Counted from the stretch's first letter, positions 1 through 6,482 are shown. The stretch: 6,482 bases of DNA from Burkholderiaceae bacterium (GCA_019752915.1 JAIELO010000285.1:1-6482); one strand, 5' to 3'. Numbers and translations: made by a program. Notes: a model not told the origin generated them from the letters alone.

Positions 1-309
1 ATCGGCCAGCAGCAGGTGGATGAAGATCGGCCCGGGATGGAACACGAAGGCATTCTGTTCGCGTTCGTAGATGGCGATGCCGTTCAGGTCTGCCGGCAGC
101 AGGTCGCTGGTGAATTGCAGGCGGTTGAAACTCAGCCCTAGTGACAGGGCCAGCGCTTGCGCGAGTGTGGTCTTGCCCACCCCGGGTAAGTCTTCGATCA
201 GCAGATGGCCGCCGGCCAGCAGGCAGGTGAGCGCCAGACGGATCTGCGGATCTTTGCCGACGATGACGGTGCCGACTTGCCGGGCCACTGCGTGCAGTTG
301 GGGGATCAT
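1..309 (-). CDS. MoxR-family AAA+ ATPase, N-terminal part (cut by left edge)
   Basis: Reading the minus strand from ATG at 309 gives 103 uninterrupted codons that run off the window. The Walker A motif GVGKTT is at residues 43-48, preceded by [13 protein letters not shown], and is followed by [13 protein letters not shown] and FHPGPIF. The fragment ends in LLLAD, just where the Walker B DE of MoxR proteins would continue. MoxR proteins are cytoplasmic AAA+ ATPases thought to act as chaperones in maturing partner proteins, and they are often followed by DUF58 and transglutaminase-like genes. Here those would lie outside the window. The gene is co-oriented with the S9 peptidase gene, whose stop is 87 bp upstream, so shared transcription is possible. 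The start is chosen because the family motifs begin soon after it. No strong Shine-Dalgarno is visible, and the frame stays open upstream without another ATG close by. The family is certain; the substrate is unknown. Confidence 0.93.
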   Translation of the reverse strand, partial: MIPQLHAVARQVGTVIVGKDPQIRLALTCLLAGGHLLIEDLPGVGKTTLAQALALSLGLSFNRLQFTSDLLPADLNGIAIYEREQNAFVFHPGPIFIHLLLAD

Positions 310-396
310 GGATTCGATGGACGGTTGCTCTGTCCAGATTCTAAGCGAGAAACCGTCACAGCGCTAACGGCTCCCGCGCCGGCGCTTGAGGAGGCC
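310..396. other. Short intergenic gap between the S9 peptidase and moxR genes
   Basis: These 87 bases separate two minus-strand genes. They hold a perfect 10-bp GC palindrome (GCGCCGGCGC, 376-385). They also hold a small inverted repeat, TGAGG-agg-CCTCA at 387-399, that overlaps the peptidase stop codon. Neither is followed by a T-run on the minus strand, so I see no convincing intrinsic terminator. I also see no clear sigma-70 promoter for moxR. This is compatible with read-through from the peptidase gene into moxR. Confidence 0.5.
318..336 (-). promoter_or_regulatory. Small inverted repeat just upstream of the moxR start
   Basis: On the minus strand TGGAC and GTCCA form a 5-bp stem around a 9-nt loop. 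The stem ends 8 nt before the moxR ATG, so it covers the place where a ribosome binding site would be expected and could affect translation initiation. Stems this short arise by chance often, so this is a weak call. Confidence 0.2.
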
Positions 397-2421
397 TCAG
401 TGGGCCTGCTTCAGATGCTGGTCGAGGAAGCTTTCTACTTTACTCCAGAAGTCGATATTGTTCTGATCATGGCGCCAGCCGTGGCCTTCATCGTCGTACA
501 TGATGGAGGTGACCTGCGGGTTGCCGGCGCGGACCGCATTGGCGAATTTCTTCGCGTGTTCCGGCGGCACGCGCCGGTCCTGCGCACCGTGCGCCATCAG
601 CAAGGGCTGTTTCAGTTCACTGGCGCGCAGCAGCGGGGAAGTTTGCGCGAACTGCACCGCATCGTGCTGCGGGTCGCCGATCAGGGTGCGCATGCCGTAG
701 CCCAGCGACTCCTGCGATAGATCCGACTCGGTCGAACTGAACATCAGGTTAATGTCGGTGACACTGGCCCATGCGACCCCGGCGCGGAACAGTGCCGGTT
801 CCTTGATCAGTCCCATCAGGGTGGCATAACCGCCATAGCTGGCGCCCATCAGGCCGATGCGCTGCGGGTCGGCCCACTTCTGTGCGATGGCCCAGCGCGC
901 CGCGTCGCTCAGGTCATCCTGCATGCTCAGGCCCCACTGGCGCCAGCCGGCGCTGAAATGCTCGGCGCCATAGCCGGTACTGCCGCGGAACTCGGGCTGG
1001 ATCACCAGATAGCCGCGCGACGACAGGAACGCGGCTTCGCGATCCCACTCCCACGTGCTGCCGCGCACATGCGGGCCGCCATGGACCAGAATCACGGTCG
1101 CTTGCGGTCCCGCCGGTTTGCCGGCTGGCTGGGTGACGTACACCGGAATCATGCGGCCATCGCGCGCCGGATAACGATAGAAGCTGCGTTGGCCCACCTG
1201 CGACGGTTGGATGCCGGGCTGGCTGCTTCCCAGCCCGATCATGGCGCCGGTGGCGCGGGTGTAGAGAATGTACTGGCGCGGCTGGCGGTCGGCTTCGGCC
1301 GCGATCAGCAGCACCGGGCTAGCGCTGCAATCCTGTGCGCAGCTGATGCTGTTGATGGTGGCGGGCAGCGCCGCGTCGATTCTGGCCTGTTCGGCTTTCA
1401 GTACCGGATCCATCCACACCGTGGTGCCGGCATCGGTGAGTAGCCGGAAGCCCAGCAGGCGGCCGCTGACATGGTCGATTTCGGCGACGCCACTGAAGTC
1501 GAAGCCCGGTGTTTCCACCAGCGGCTCGGCATCCATCTTCAGCGTTTTCAGATCGTAGCGGAACAGTGCACCGTAGCCCCGATAGACCGCCCGCACGAAC
1601 AGCGTGTTGGCGCCGTCGAAGAACAGCGGGGTAAAACGCTGGTCGCCGTAGCACACGCCATTACTCAGTTCCTTCCACTCGGTAGCGTCGGCATTGCGGT
1701 AGGAACTGATGCAGCGTCCCTTGAGCACCGCCGTCGCTACCCGTGGCACGTCGTGGCTATCGGTGATCCAGTGTTTGACGCCTTCCGGCTGGGGACCTTC
1801 GAAAGCGCTACGCAGAAGCTGGGTGCGCGTGTTCAGGCGGTACAGGCGCGAATGGTCGGGGGTGAGATCGGTATGATTCCAGCTGTATTTTTCAACCAGG
1901 ATATCGTCCGAGCCATCATGGGTGGCATCGAAAAAGCCGTATTCGGCAGTCAGCGTGCGGCTGACGAAGCGGGTGCCCAGGCTTTCCTGATGATGGCCCC
2001 AGTTACCGGAAATCAGGTGGGTGCGGTGTTCGCCATCGCGATCGACGGCGAATTCATCCCAGTTACCCTCGAATTCGATCTGCATATTTTTTACCGTAAA
2101 GCCGAGGCGCTGCTCGTTAATCCAGTGCACGCTGACGACTTGCGCACGGTCGATCGCGTTACGGGTAATCACCTTCAATTTGCGGGGATCAGCCGTTTCC
2201 CGCACCACCAGCGCCTGGGTACCGTCCGGCAGTATCAAGGTGCTGGCCACATAGCCGCCCTTGGGTGACAGCTCGACATTGCTGATTTCACTGGCTTTGA
2301 AAAAACTGGCCACGTCCGCAAGCGCTGGCTCGGCAGCCTGTGCGGCGCGCGCCGCTGTCGCCAACGATAGGAATAGCGCGACGAATATGGTCAGCCGGTG
2401 GAAAACAGGGAAGTTGCGCAT
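397..2421 (-). CDS. Exported S9-family (prolyl oligopeptidase-type) serine peptidase
   Basis: The product has 674 residues. It starts with a typical Sec signal peptide: RNFPVFHR, then a hydrophobic stretch LTIFVALFLSLATA, then ARA-AQA sites near residues 24-29. The middle part, about 35-400, is the poorly conserved region expected to form a beta-propeller. The C-terminal alpha/beta-hydrolase domain, about 420-670, carries HGGPH (447-451), the nucleophile motif GASYGGY with Ser528, GAQDRRVP with Asp615 and DEGHGW with His647. The Ser-Asp-His triad is therefore complete. S9 enzymes cleave short peptides, and the signal peptide places this one outside the cytoplasm. The mature protein has just four cysteines (237, 257, 361, 365), consistent with two disulfides. 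The frame stays open 54 codons further upstream, but that extension crosses the promoter region and would bury the signal peptide. ATG at 2421 with AAAGAG upstream is therefore preferred. Family call is secure; exact specificity is unknown. Confidence 0.95.
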   Translation of the reverse strand: MRNFPVFHRLTIFVALFLSLATAARAAQAAEPALADVASFFKASEISNVELSPKGGYVASTLILPDGTQALVVRETADPRKLKVITRNAIDRAQVVSVHWINEQRLGFTVKNMQIEFEGNWDEFAVDRDGEHRTHLISGNWGHHQESLGTRFVSRTLTAEYGFFDATHDGSDDILVEKYSWNHTDLTPDHSRLYRLNTRTQLLRSAFEGPQPEGVKHWITDSHDVPRVATAVLKGRCISSYRNADATEWKELSNGVCYGDQRFTPLFFDGANTLFVRAVYRGYGALFRYDLKTLKMDAEPLVETPGFDFSGVAEIDHVSGRLLGFRLLTDAGTTVWMDPVLKAEQARIDAALPATINSISCAQDCSASPVLLIAAEADRQPRQYILYTRATGAMIGLGSSQPGIQPSQVGQRSFYRYPARDGRMIPVYVTQPAGKPAGPQATVILVHGGPHVRGSTWEWDREAAFLSSRGYLVIQPEFRGSTGYGAEHFSAGWRQWGLSMQDDLSDAARWAIAQKWADPQRIGLMGASYGGYATLMGLIKEPALFRAGVAWASVTDINLMFSSTESDLSQESLGYGMRTLIGDPQHDAVQFAQTSPLLRASELKQPLLMAHGAQDRRVPPEHAKKFANAVRAGNPQVTSIMYDDEGHGWRHDQNNIDFWSKVESFLDQHLKQAH

Positions 2422-2470
2422 GGGGAGTGGCTCTTTGGCGTTTATTATCTGGCTATCATATTTGGCAATT

Positions 2471-2500
2471 AATATATTGTCTATTGCGACAATATGGCAA
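2471..2500 (-). promoter_or_regulatory. Probable sigma-70 promoter of the S9 peptidase gene
   Basis: Read on the minus strand, TTGCCA (2500-2495) and TATATT (2476-2471) each match the sigma-70 consensus at five of six positions and are 18 nt apart. Transcription would begin roughly 40 nt before the peptidase ATG. An overlapping alternative lies nearer the gene: TAGACA (2483-2478), 17 nt, TATGAT (2460-2455), also five of six in both boxes. Either or both could be used. The region is much richer in A and T than the flanking genes. Confidence 0.5.
2474..2495. repeat. Perfect inverted repeat, probable operator in the divergent promoter region
   Basis: The arms ATATTGTC (2474-2481) and GACAATAT (2488-2495) are exact reverse complements around the 6-bp centre TATTGC. 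The repeat fills the spacer between the -35 and -10 proposed for the peptidase and also covers the -35 of the alternative promoter. This is a typical place for a dimeric repressor, or an activator of the MerR kind, to bind. I do not recognise the motif as the site of a known regulator, and no regulator gene lies in the window. A DNA-level operator is more likely than an RNA hairpin because the repeat lies upstream of the predicted peptidase start sites. Confidence 0.5.
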
Positions 2501-2575
2501 CTATCGGTGATGGCGGCAAAGTGTGGGTTTCCGGCTTCTATGGTAAATTGGGACAAATCAGCAGACTCACGCGAC

Positions 2576-3502
2576 ATGACCACAGCCCTTTACAGCCATC
2601 CCGATTGCGCCCGCCATGACATGGGCGACTGGCACCCCGAATCACCGGCGCGCCTGCAGGCGATTGCCGATCAGCTGATTAGCTCCCACATCAACGACTT
2701 ACTGGAGCACCGCGTCGCACCGCTGGTCGAGCTCAGTGATCTGGAACGTAATCACAGCCGCAATGCCATCGCCATCGTGCGCGACAACGTGCCGGCCGAG
2801 CATGAAAGCTATCCGATCGATGGCGACACGTCGCTCAATCACTACAGCTGGCGTGCCGCGCAGCGCGCCGCCGGTGCCGCCGTTGCCGCAACCGATGCGG
2901 TGATCGATGGCGCGATCGAGAATGCCTTCTGCGCCATCCGTCCGCCCGGCCACCATGCACGGCCGATTGAACCGATGGGCTTCTGCCTGTTCAACAATGT
3001 CGCGGTGGCGGCCAAACATGCGCTCGACGTGCGCGGACTGGCACGGGTGGCGATTGTCGATTTCGATGTGCATCACGGGAATGGCACGGAAGAAGCGCTG
3101 CGCAACGAGCCGCGCGCGATGATGGTGAGTTTTTTCCAGCACCCGTTCTATCCCTACACGGAACCGGAACCGATCAGCGAGCATCTGGTGAATGTGCCGC
3201 TGCCGGCCCATTCCGGCGGCGACGCCGTGCGCAAGGTGGTGCTGGAACACTGGCTGCCGGCACTGCATGCCTTCAAGCCGGAGATGATTTTTATTTCGGC
3301 GGGGTTCGACGCGCACCGTGAAGACGAGATCGGTGGCATGGGACTGGTGGAAGATGATTATGCGTGGATCACGCAGCAGATTATGGCGGTGGCACGCCAG
3401 CATGCCGGTGGCCGCATCGTCAGTTGCCTAGAAGGTGGTTACAACCTGTCGGCGCTCGGTCGCAGCGTGGTAGCGCACGTCAAGGCGCTGGCGGAGATCT
3501 GA
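2576..3502 (+). CDS. Histone deacetylase-family zinc-dependent deacetylase
   Basis: The 308-residue protein spans the whole HDAC/acetylpolyamine amidohydrolase fold. Visible motifs are HPESPARL (20-27), RPPGHHA (122-128, catalytic His126-His127), GFCLFNNVA (135-143), DFDVHHGNGT (162-171) and SAGFDAHRED (241-250). LEGGYN (285-290) holds the transition-state Tyr289. By comparison with HDAC8 the metal ligands would be Asp164, His166 and Asp245, so all catalytic positions are present. Bacterial members remove acetyl groups from acetyl-lysine, acetylpolyamines or other small amides; the sequence does not say which. There is no signal peptide, so it is cytoplasmic. The ATG at 2576 is chosen because family proteins begin like MTTALYSHPDC. 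The Shine-Dalgarno is poor, and the frame is open upstream, including an ATG at 2540. The gene is divergent from the peptidase and convergent with the OPT gene. Confidence 0.95.
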   Translation: MTTALYSHPDCARHDMGDWHPESPARLQAIADQLISSHINDLLEHRVAPLVELSDLERNHSRNAIAIVRDNVPAEHESYPIDGDTSLNHYSWRAAQRAAGAAVAATDAVIDGAIENAFCAIRPPGHHARPIEPMGFCLFNNVAVAAKHALDVRGLARVAIVDFDVHHGNGTEEALRNEPRAMMVSFFQHPFYPYTEPEPISEHLVNVPLPAHSGGDAVRKVVLEHWLPALHAFKPEMIFISAGFDAHREDEIGGMGLVEDDYAWITQQIMAVARQHAGGRIVSCLEGGYNLSALGRSVVAHVKALAEI

Positions 3503-3509
3503 GAGCAGT

Positions 3510-3533
3510 GCTGGGCGCATGACAGCGCCCAGC
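3510..3533. terminator. Hairpin between convergent genes, probable bidirectional terminator
   Basis: GCTGGGCGC (3510-3518) and GCGCCCAGC (3525-3533) form a perfect 9-bp GC-rich stem with a 6-nt loop, starting 7 nt after the deacetylase stop. It lies 29 bp past the OPT stop in the other direction. The symmetry and position between tail-to-tail genes suit termination or 3'-end protection of both transcripts. No T-run follows on either strand, so it is not a textbook intrinsic terminator. Confidence 0.55.
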
Positions 3534-3562
3534 GACTAGCGTTAGAAAGAAGCGGCGCTGAA

Positions 3563-5548
3563 TTACGCGCCGATCTGCTCGCCCTGACGGGCCGACCAGC
3601 GATACAGACCCCACACCGTGGCAGTACCGACGAACAGCGCGACCAGCATGGTGCTCGATTCACTGAGGCTGTTGGCGATGGCGAGCGGCTCGCCTTTGCC
3701 GGACAGGACGATCAGACCGGCCAGCGCCACGTTGAACAGGCTCTCGCCGACGATAAAGCCGGACATAATCAGGACACCCAGACGCTTGGCGGTTTCGCCG
3801 CCCGTCTTGCGCGCCATGGCCCGCTCGAACAGATAGCCGGCGAGGGCACCGATCACCACCGGTGTAATCACTGCGCTTGGCAGGTAGATGGCCAGACCTA
3901 CGCCCAGCGGTGGCAGGCTGTATTTGTCGTTGCTGGATTTTTTCAGCGCGTAGTTAATCAGTACCAGCAGCAGTCCCACCAGCGCGCCATAGCCGAGCAG
4001 ATTCCATTGCAGATTGCCGCCGATGACGCCTTGCGCCAGCGTTGAAATCAGCAGCGCCTGCGGCGCGGCCAGCGGCTGGCTGGAAATGGCGTGGGTGTTG
4101 GCTGCACCGACAAAGCCATTGGCCTGATTCAGCAACTCCAGAACCGGTGGCACCACGCAGGAACCGGCGACGACGCCGATCAGCAGGCCAACTTGCTGCT
4201 TCCATGGCGTGGCATCGACCAGCTGGCCGGTTTTCAGATCCTGCAGATTGTCGTTACCGATCACGGCGACCGCCAGCACCACGGTGGTGACGAACAGTGC
4301 GAAGGCAATCAGCGCATGGGCCAGATCCGGCCCCATAACATTACGACCGACCATACCCACGCTCAGCGCCGCTCCCAGAATGGTGAGGATGGCGATGCCG
4401 GAGACGGGCGAATTGGACGAACCGATCAGGCCCGCCATGTAACCGCAGACGGCAGCGGCAAACATACCGGCGATCAGGATGTAGGCGATACCGACGGCGA
4501 TCAGCGGCACGGCCAGCGTCGCCAGTGCGGTGCCTTGAATGAAGGAGGCCAGCAGCCAGCCGGCCGGCACCATCGAGATCAGGGTAATCAGGCCGACGAT
4601 GAAAATCGGCAGATCCTGCTCGGTGCGTTCGATCACGGCGCCTTGCAGTTTGGCTTTGCGGGCCGCTTCCATGGCCGATTTCAGGCCGCTGTAAATTGGC
4701 TTGGCCAGACCGGCCAGCGTAACGATGGCGGCCAGCCCGATCACGCCGGCACCCATCATGCGCACTTCTTTCGACCAGATACCGAGCGCGTGAGCGGCGG
4801 CGTCTGCGCCGGCTGCAGCGGGCGTCAGGCTAGTCATCAAAGGCACCATGATGCCCCAGGCGATCACCAGACCGGCCAGCATGGCGATACCGACGGTAAT
4901 GCCCATCAAGTGACCGGCACCGATCAGCGCCAGCGAGCTCGAAGCGCCAATACCGGTGGCACCGCTACCGGTACGGAAGTAGATCGCCACTTCAGCGGCC
5001 ATCAGCTTGACGGCGCCGCCAGCGGCAAACAGGGCGGAGGCCAGACTGCCCCAGATGACTGCCCACAGACCGGCTTTGCCTTCAGCTGCACCGGCGCGCG
5101 AGGCCATGCCGACTTTCAGCACTTCGGCGGCAGCCACGCCTTCCGGGTAAGGCAGATCCGACTGCGACACCAGTGCGCGGCGCAGCGGCATGGTGTACAT
5201 CACGCCGAGCACACCGCCCACGGCGCAGGCGCCGAATACGGGCCAGAATGGCACGCTGGCCCACCAGCCGATCATGATCAGGCCGGGCAGCACGAAAATC
5301 ACCGACGCGAGCGTACCGGCCGCCGAAGCGATGGTCTGGACGATGTTGTTTTCCTGGATGGTGGCGTCCTTGAAGGCGCTCAGCAGTGCCATGGAAATCA
5401 CGGCAGCCGGGATCGAGGTGGCGAAGGTCAGGCCCACTTTCAGGCCGAGGTAGACCTGGGCGGCGGTGAAAATCAGAGTAATCAAGACCCCCAGGATAAT
5501 GCCGCGGGCGGTGATTTCCTTGGGGTTGGACGGTGCAGCTATGCTCAT
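3563..5548 (-). CDS. OPT-family oligopeptide transporter
   Basis: The product is a 661-residue, very hydrophobic inner-membrane protein with roughly 14-16 likely membrane segments, the first near residues 16-35. It carries features typical of the bacterial OPT group: NIVQTIASAAGTL (68-80), SDLPYPEGVAAAEVLK (130-145), GLIGSSNSPVSG (373-384), NDNLQDLKTGQLVDAT (432-447) and MSGFIVGESLFNV (595-607). The family includes proton-driven oligopeptide importers and, in the YSL branch, metal-chelate importers. The actual substrate here is not visible. A GTG at 5557 would add three residues, but it overlaps the GGAG ribosome binding site, so ATG at 5548 is the better start. The gene is full length and unbroken. 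It converges on the deacetylase gene and diverges from rbgA/ylqF. An exported peptidase nearby makes peptide uptake an appealing but unproven role. Confidence 0.94.
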   Translation of the reverse strand: MSIAAPSNPKEITARGIILGVLITLIFTAAQVYLGLKVGLTFATSIPAAVISMALLSAFKDATIQENNIVQTIASAAGTLASVIFVLPGLIMIGWWASVPFWPVFGACAVGGVLGVMYTMPLRRALVSQSDLPYPEGVAAAEVLKVGMASRAGAAEGKAGLWAVIWGSLASALFAAGGAVKLMAAEVAIYFRTGSGATGIGASSSLALIGAGHLMGITVGIAMLAGLVIAWGIMVPLMTSLTPAAAGADAAAHALGIWSKEVRMMGAGVIGLAAIVTLAGLAKPIYSGLKSAMEAARKAKLQGAVIERTEQDLPIFIVGLITLISMVPAGWLLASFIQGTALATLAVPLIAVGIAYILIAGMFAAAVCGYMAGLIGSSNSPVSGIAILTILGAALSVGMVGRNVMGPDLAHALIAFALFVTTVVLAVAVIGNDNLQDLKTGQLVDATPWKQQVGLLIGVVAGSCVVPPVLELLNQANGFVGAANTHAISSQPLAAPQALLISTLAQGVIGGNLQWNLLGYGALVGLLLVLINYALKKSSNDKYSLPPLGVGLAIYLPSAVITPVVIGALAGYLFERAMARKTGGETAKRLGVLIMSGFIVGESLFNVALAGLIVLSGKGEPLAIANSLSESSTMLVALFVGTATVWGLYRWSARQGEQIGA

Positions 5549-5556
5549 CTTCAGCA

Positions 5557-5560
5557 CTCC
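5557..5560 (-). promoter_or_regulatory. Ribosome binding site that fixes the OPT transporter start
   Basis: GGAG on the minus strand lies 8 nt before ATG at 5548, an ideal Shine-Dalgarno spacing. Its last base is the G of the upstream in-frame GTG at 5557, so the two cannot both serve. This supports the shorter protein starting MSIAAPSN. Confidence 0.7.
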
Positions 5561-5578
5561 GGTCGAAAATAAATATTG

Positions 5579-5607
5579 TTTATATGGTTAGAAAAGGGCA
5601 AGGCGAA
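5579..5607 (-). promoter_or_regulatory. Possible promoter of the OPT transporter gene
   Basis: On the minus strand TATAAA (5584-5579) is a fair -10 with TTCGCC (5607-5602) 17 nt upstream as a weak -35. The surrounding 5565-5590 is strongly AT-rich, unlike the flanking genes. The -35 matches consensus at only three of six positions, so activation by a regulator or a different start site is possible. Confidence 0.3.
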
Positions 5608-5640
5608 TCATCATATCCGAATCCTGCGCGGGCCAGCAGG

Positions 5641-5646
5641 TAAAAT
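5641..5646 (+). promoter_or_regulatory. Possible -10 box for the rbgA/ylqF gene
   Basis: TAAAAT matches the sigma-70 -10 consensus at five of six positions and is 34 bp before the ATG. I see no good -35 at 16-18 nt upstream, so the promoter call rests on the -10 alone. Confidence 0.3.
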
Positions 5647-5668
5647 AGCGGATTGTCAGAACGAATTT

Positions 5669-5674
5669 GAAGGT
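5669..5674 (+). promoter_or_regulatory. Ribosome binding site of rbgA/ylqF
   Basis: GAAGGT contains a Shine-Dalgarno core (AAGG) that ends 7 nt before ATG at 5681. This, with the highly conserved N-terminus encoded directly after it, fixes the start. Confidence 0.6.
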
Positions 5675-5680
5675 CAGAGC

Positions 5681-6482
5681 ATGTCGATACAATGGTACCC
5701 GGGGCATATGAACGCCGCCAAAAAGAAGGCGGCGGAGCAGATGGAGAACACCGATCTGGTGATCGAGGTGGTCGATGCCCGGCTGCCGGAAGCCAGTACC
5801 AACCCGATGGTGGAGGAGCTGCGCAAGTTCCGCCAGCGGCCCTGCCTGAAGATTCTGAACAAGGTCGATCTGGCCGATCCTGCCGCCACGGCAGCGTGGG
5901 TAGCGTATTACAACGCCCAGGAGGGCGTGAGCGCCTTCGCCATGACCACCAAAAAGCCGGCCGACGTCGCGCGGGTACCGGAGCTGGCGCGCCAGCTGGC
6001 GCCGCACCGTGGCGTGCCGACCAAGCCGCTGCGCATCATGATTATGGGCATCCCGAACGTCGGCAAATCGACGCTGATGAATGCTTTGCTGAAGCGGCGC
6101 GTGGCGAAAGTCGGCGACGAACCGGCTGTCACCAAAACCCAACAGAAGCTGTATCTGGACAAGAACACCATTCTGGTCGATACGCCCGGCATGCTGTGGC
6201 CGAAGATCGCGCTGGCCAGTGACGGTCTGATGCTGGCGGCCAGCCACGCGGTCGGCACCAACGCCGTGATCGAAGAAGAAGTGGCGGTATTCCTGGCCGA
6301 CGAACTGCTCAAGCACTACCCGCAGCTGCTGGTGGCGCGTTACGGCTTCAAAGACCTCGACACGATGGACGGCATTGCCGTAGTCGAAGGCATCGCCGCG
6401 CGGCGCGGCTTCCGCCAGAAGGGCGGTGACCTCGACTTCGAGAAAGCCTCGCACATCTTCCTTGGCGACTACCGCAGCGGCA
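5681..6482 (+). CDS. ylqF: Ribosome biogenesis GTPase RbgA/YlqF (cut by right edge)
   Basis: The frame is open from ATG 5681 to the window end, giving 267 residues plus one base. The protein starts MSIQWYPGHMNAAKKK. His9 in PGHM aligns with the His9 that is needed for GTP hydrolysis in Bacillus subtilis RbgA. The GTPase motifs appear in circularly permuted order, as this family requires: DARLPEAS (32-39), then G4 NKVD (60-63), then G1 GIPNVGKST (123-131), then the G2-like VTKTQQ (150-155), then G3 DTPG (167-170). The C-terminal helical RNA-binding domain begins near residue 180 and is mostly present. B. subtilis RbgA has about 280 residues, so little is missing. The family acts in the cytoplasm in late assembly of the 50S ribosomal subunit. 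It is unrelated in role to its neighbours and diverges from the OPT gene. Confidence 0.95.
   Translation, partial: MSIQWYPGHMNAAKKKAAEQMENTDLVIEVVDARLPEASTNPMVEELRKFRQRPCLKILNKVDLADPAATAAWVAYYNAQEGVSAFAMTTKKPADVARVPELARQLAPHRGVPTKPLRIMIMGIPNVGKSTLMNALLKRRVAKVGDEPAVTKTQQKLYLDKNTILVDTPGMLWPKIALASDGLMLAASHAVGTNAVIEEEVAVFLADELLKHYPQLLVARYGFKDLDTMDGIAVVEGIAARRGFRQKGGDLDFEKASHIFLGDYRSG

Larger units (their letters stand above)
5549..5680. other. Divergent intergenic region between the OPT and rbgA/ylqF genes
   Basis: This 132-bp gap has an AT-rich left half and a GC-richer right half. It carries the ribosome binding sites and likely promoters of both genes. A short inverted repeat, ATAAA-5 nt-TTTAT (5569-5583), overlaps the possible OPT -10. 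It is too short and AT-rich to call an operator. No small ORF or RNA gene stands out. Confidence 0.5.

Noticed and set aside
376..385. 10-bp palindrome GCGCCGGCGC as a terminator
   Set aside because: It has no loop and no following T-run; GC-only palindromes of this size are common in GC-rich genomes.
1471..2268. A 265-codon plus-strand open frame inside the S9 peptidase gene
   Set aside because: It is antisense to the peptidase coding sequence and shows no domain or plausible ribosome binding site.
2261..2575. A 105-residue N-terminal extension of the deacetylase
   Set aside because: The extension covers the antisense of the peptidase N-terminus and the promoter region; family proteins start at the MTTALYSHPD position.
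2422..2583. A 54-residue N-terminal extension of the S9 peptidase
   Set aside because: It would place the signal peptide internally, run through the AT-rich promoter region and overlap the start of the divergent deacetylase gene.
2699..3403. A 234-codon minus-strand open frame inside the deacetylase gene
   Set aside because: It is antisense to a gene with all HDAC catalytic motifs, and its His/Arg-rich product looks like a shadow frame.
4091..5572. A 493-codon open frame on the plus strand opposite the OPT transporter
   Set aside because: It lies antisense to a clear OPT gene, and its product is rich in Gly, His, Gln and Asp with no recognisable domain, as expected from the mirror frame of a GC-rich membrane protein gene.
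5588..6454. A 288-codon open frame on the minus strand opposite rbgA/ylqF
   Set aside because: The opposite strand encodes an unmistakable RbgA with all GTPase motifs; the antisense product has low-complexity Arg/His/Gln composition.

Overview
The window looks like an ordinary chromosomal stretch of a GC-rich proteobacterium, most likely a betaproteobacterium and possibly Neisseriales-like. That placement is inferred from the style of the encoded proteins (a histone deacetylase-like protein, an RbgA/YlqF GTPase and an OPT transporter) and from the high GC content. No phylogeny could be run. There are five protein genes, two of them cut by the window edges. I see no tRNA, rRNA, CRISPR array, insertion sequence or phage gene.

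Layout, left to right: (1) the N-terminal 103 codons of a MoxR-type AAA+ ATPase on the minus strand, running off the left edge (1-309). (2) A complete exported S9 (prolyl oligopeptidase-type) serine peptidase on the minus strand (397-2421), upstream of moxR and co-oriented with it. (3) A 154-bp AT-rich divergent promoter region (2422-2575) with a perfect inverted repeat (8-bp arms, 6-bp spacer) set between a good -35 and -10 for the peptidase. (4) A histone deacetylase-family metal-dependent deacetylase on the plus strand (2576-3502). (5) A strong hairpin between convergent genes (3510-3533). (6) A complete OPT-family transporter on the minus strand (3563-5548). (7) A second AT-rich divergent region (5549-5680). 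(8) The first 267 codons of the ribosome-biogenesis GTPase RbgA/YlqF on the plus strand, running off the right edge (5681-6482).

Together, the exported peptidase and the OPT permease could form a peptide scavenging path: extracytoplasmic cleavage followed by uptake. The deacetylase-like enzyme shares a control region with the peptidase and could act on acetylated peptides, acetyl-lysine or acetylpolyamines. This functional link is inferred from gene order only. MoxR and RbgA belong to unrelated processes (AAA+ chaperone activity and late 50S subunit assembly). The most noteworthy non-coding signal is the inverted repeat in the peptidase promoter. No clearly new multi-gene system is visible.
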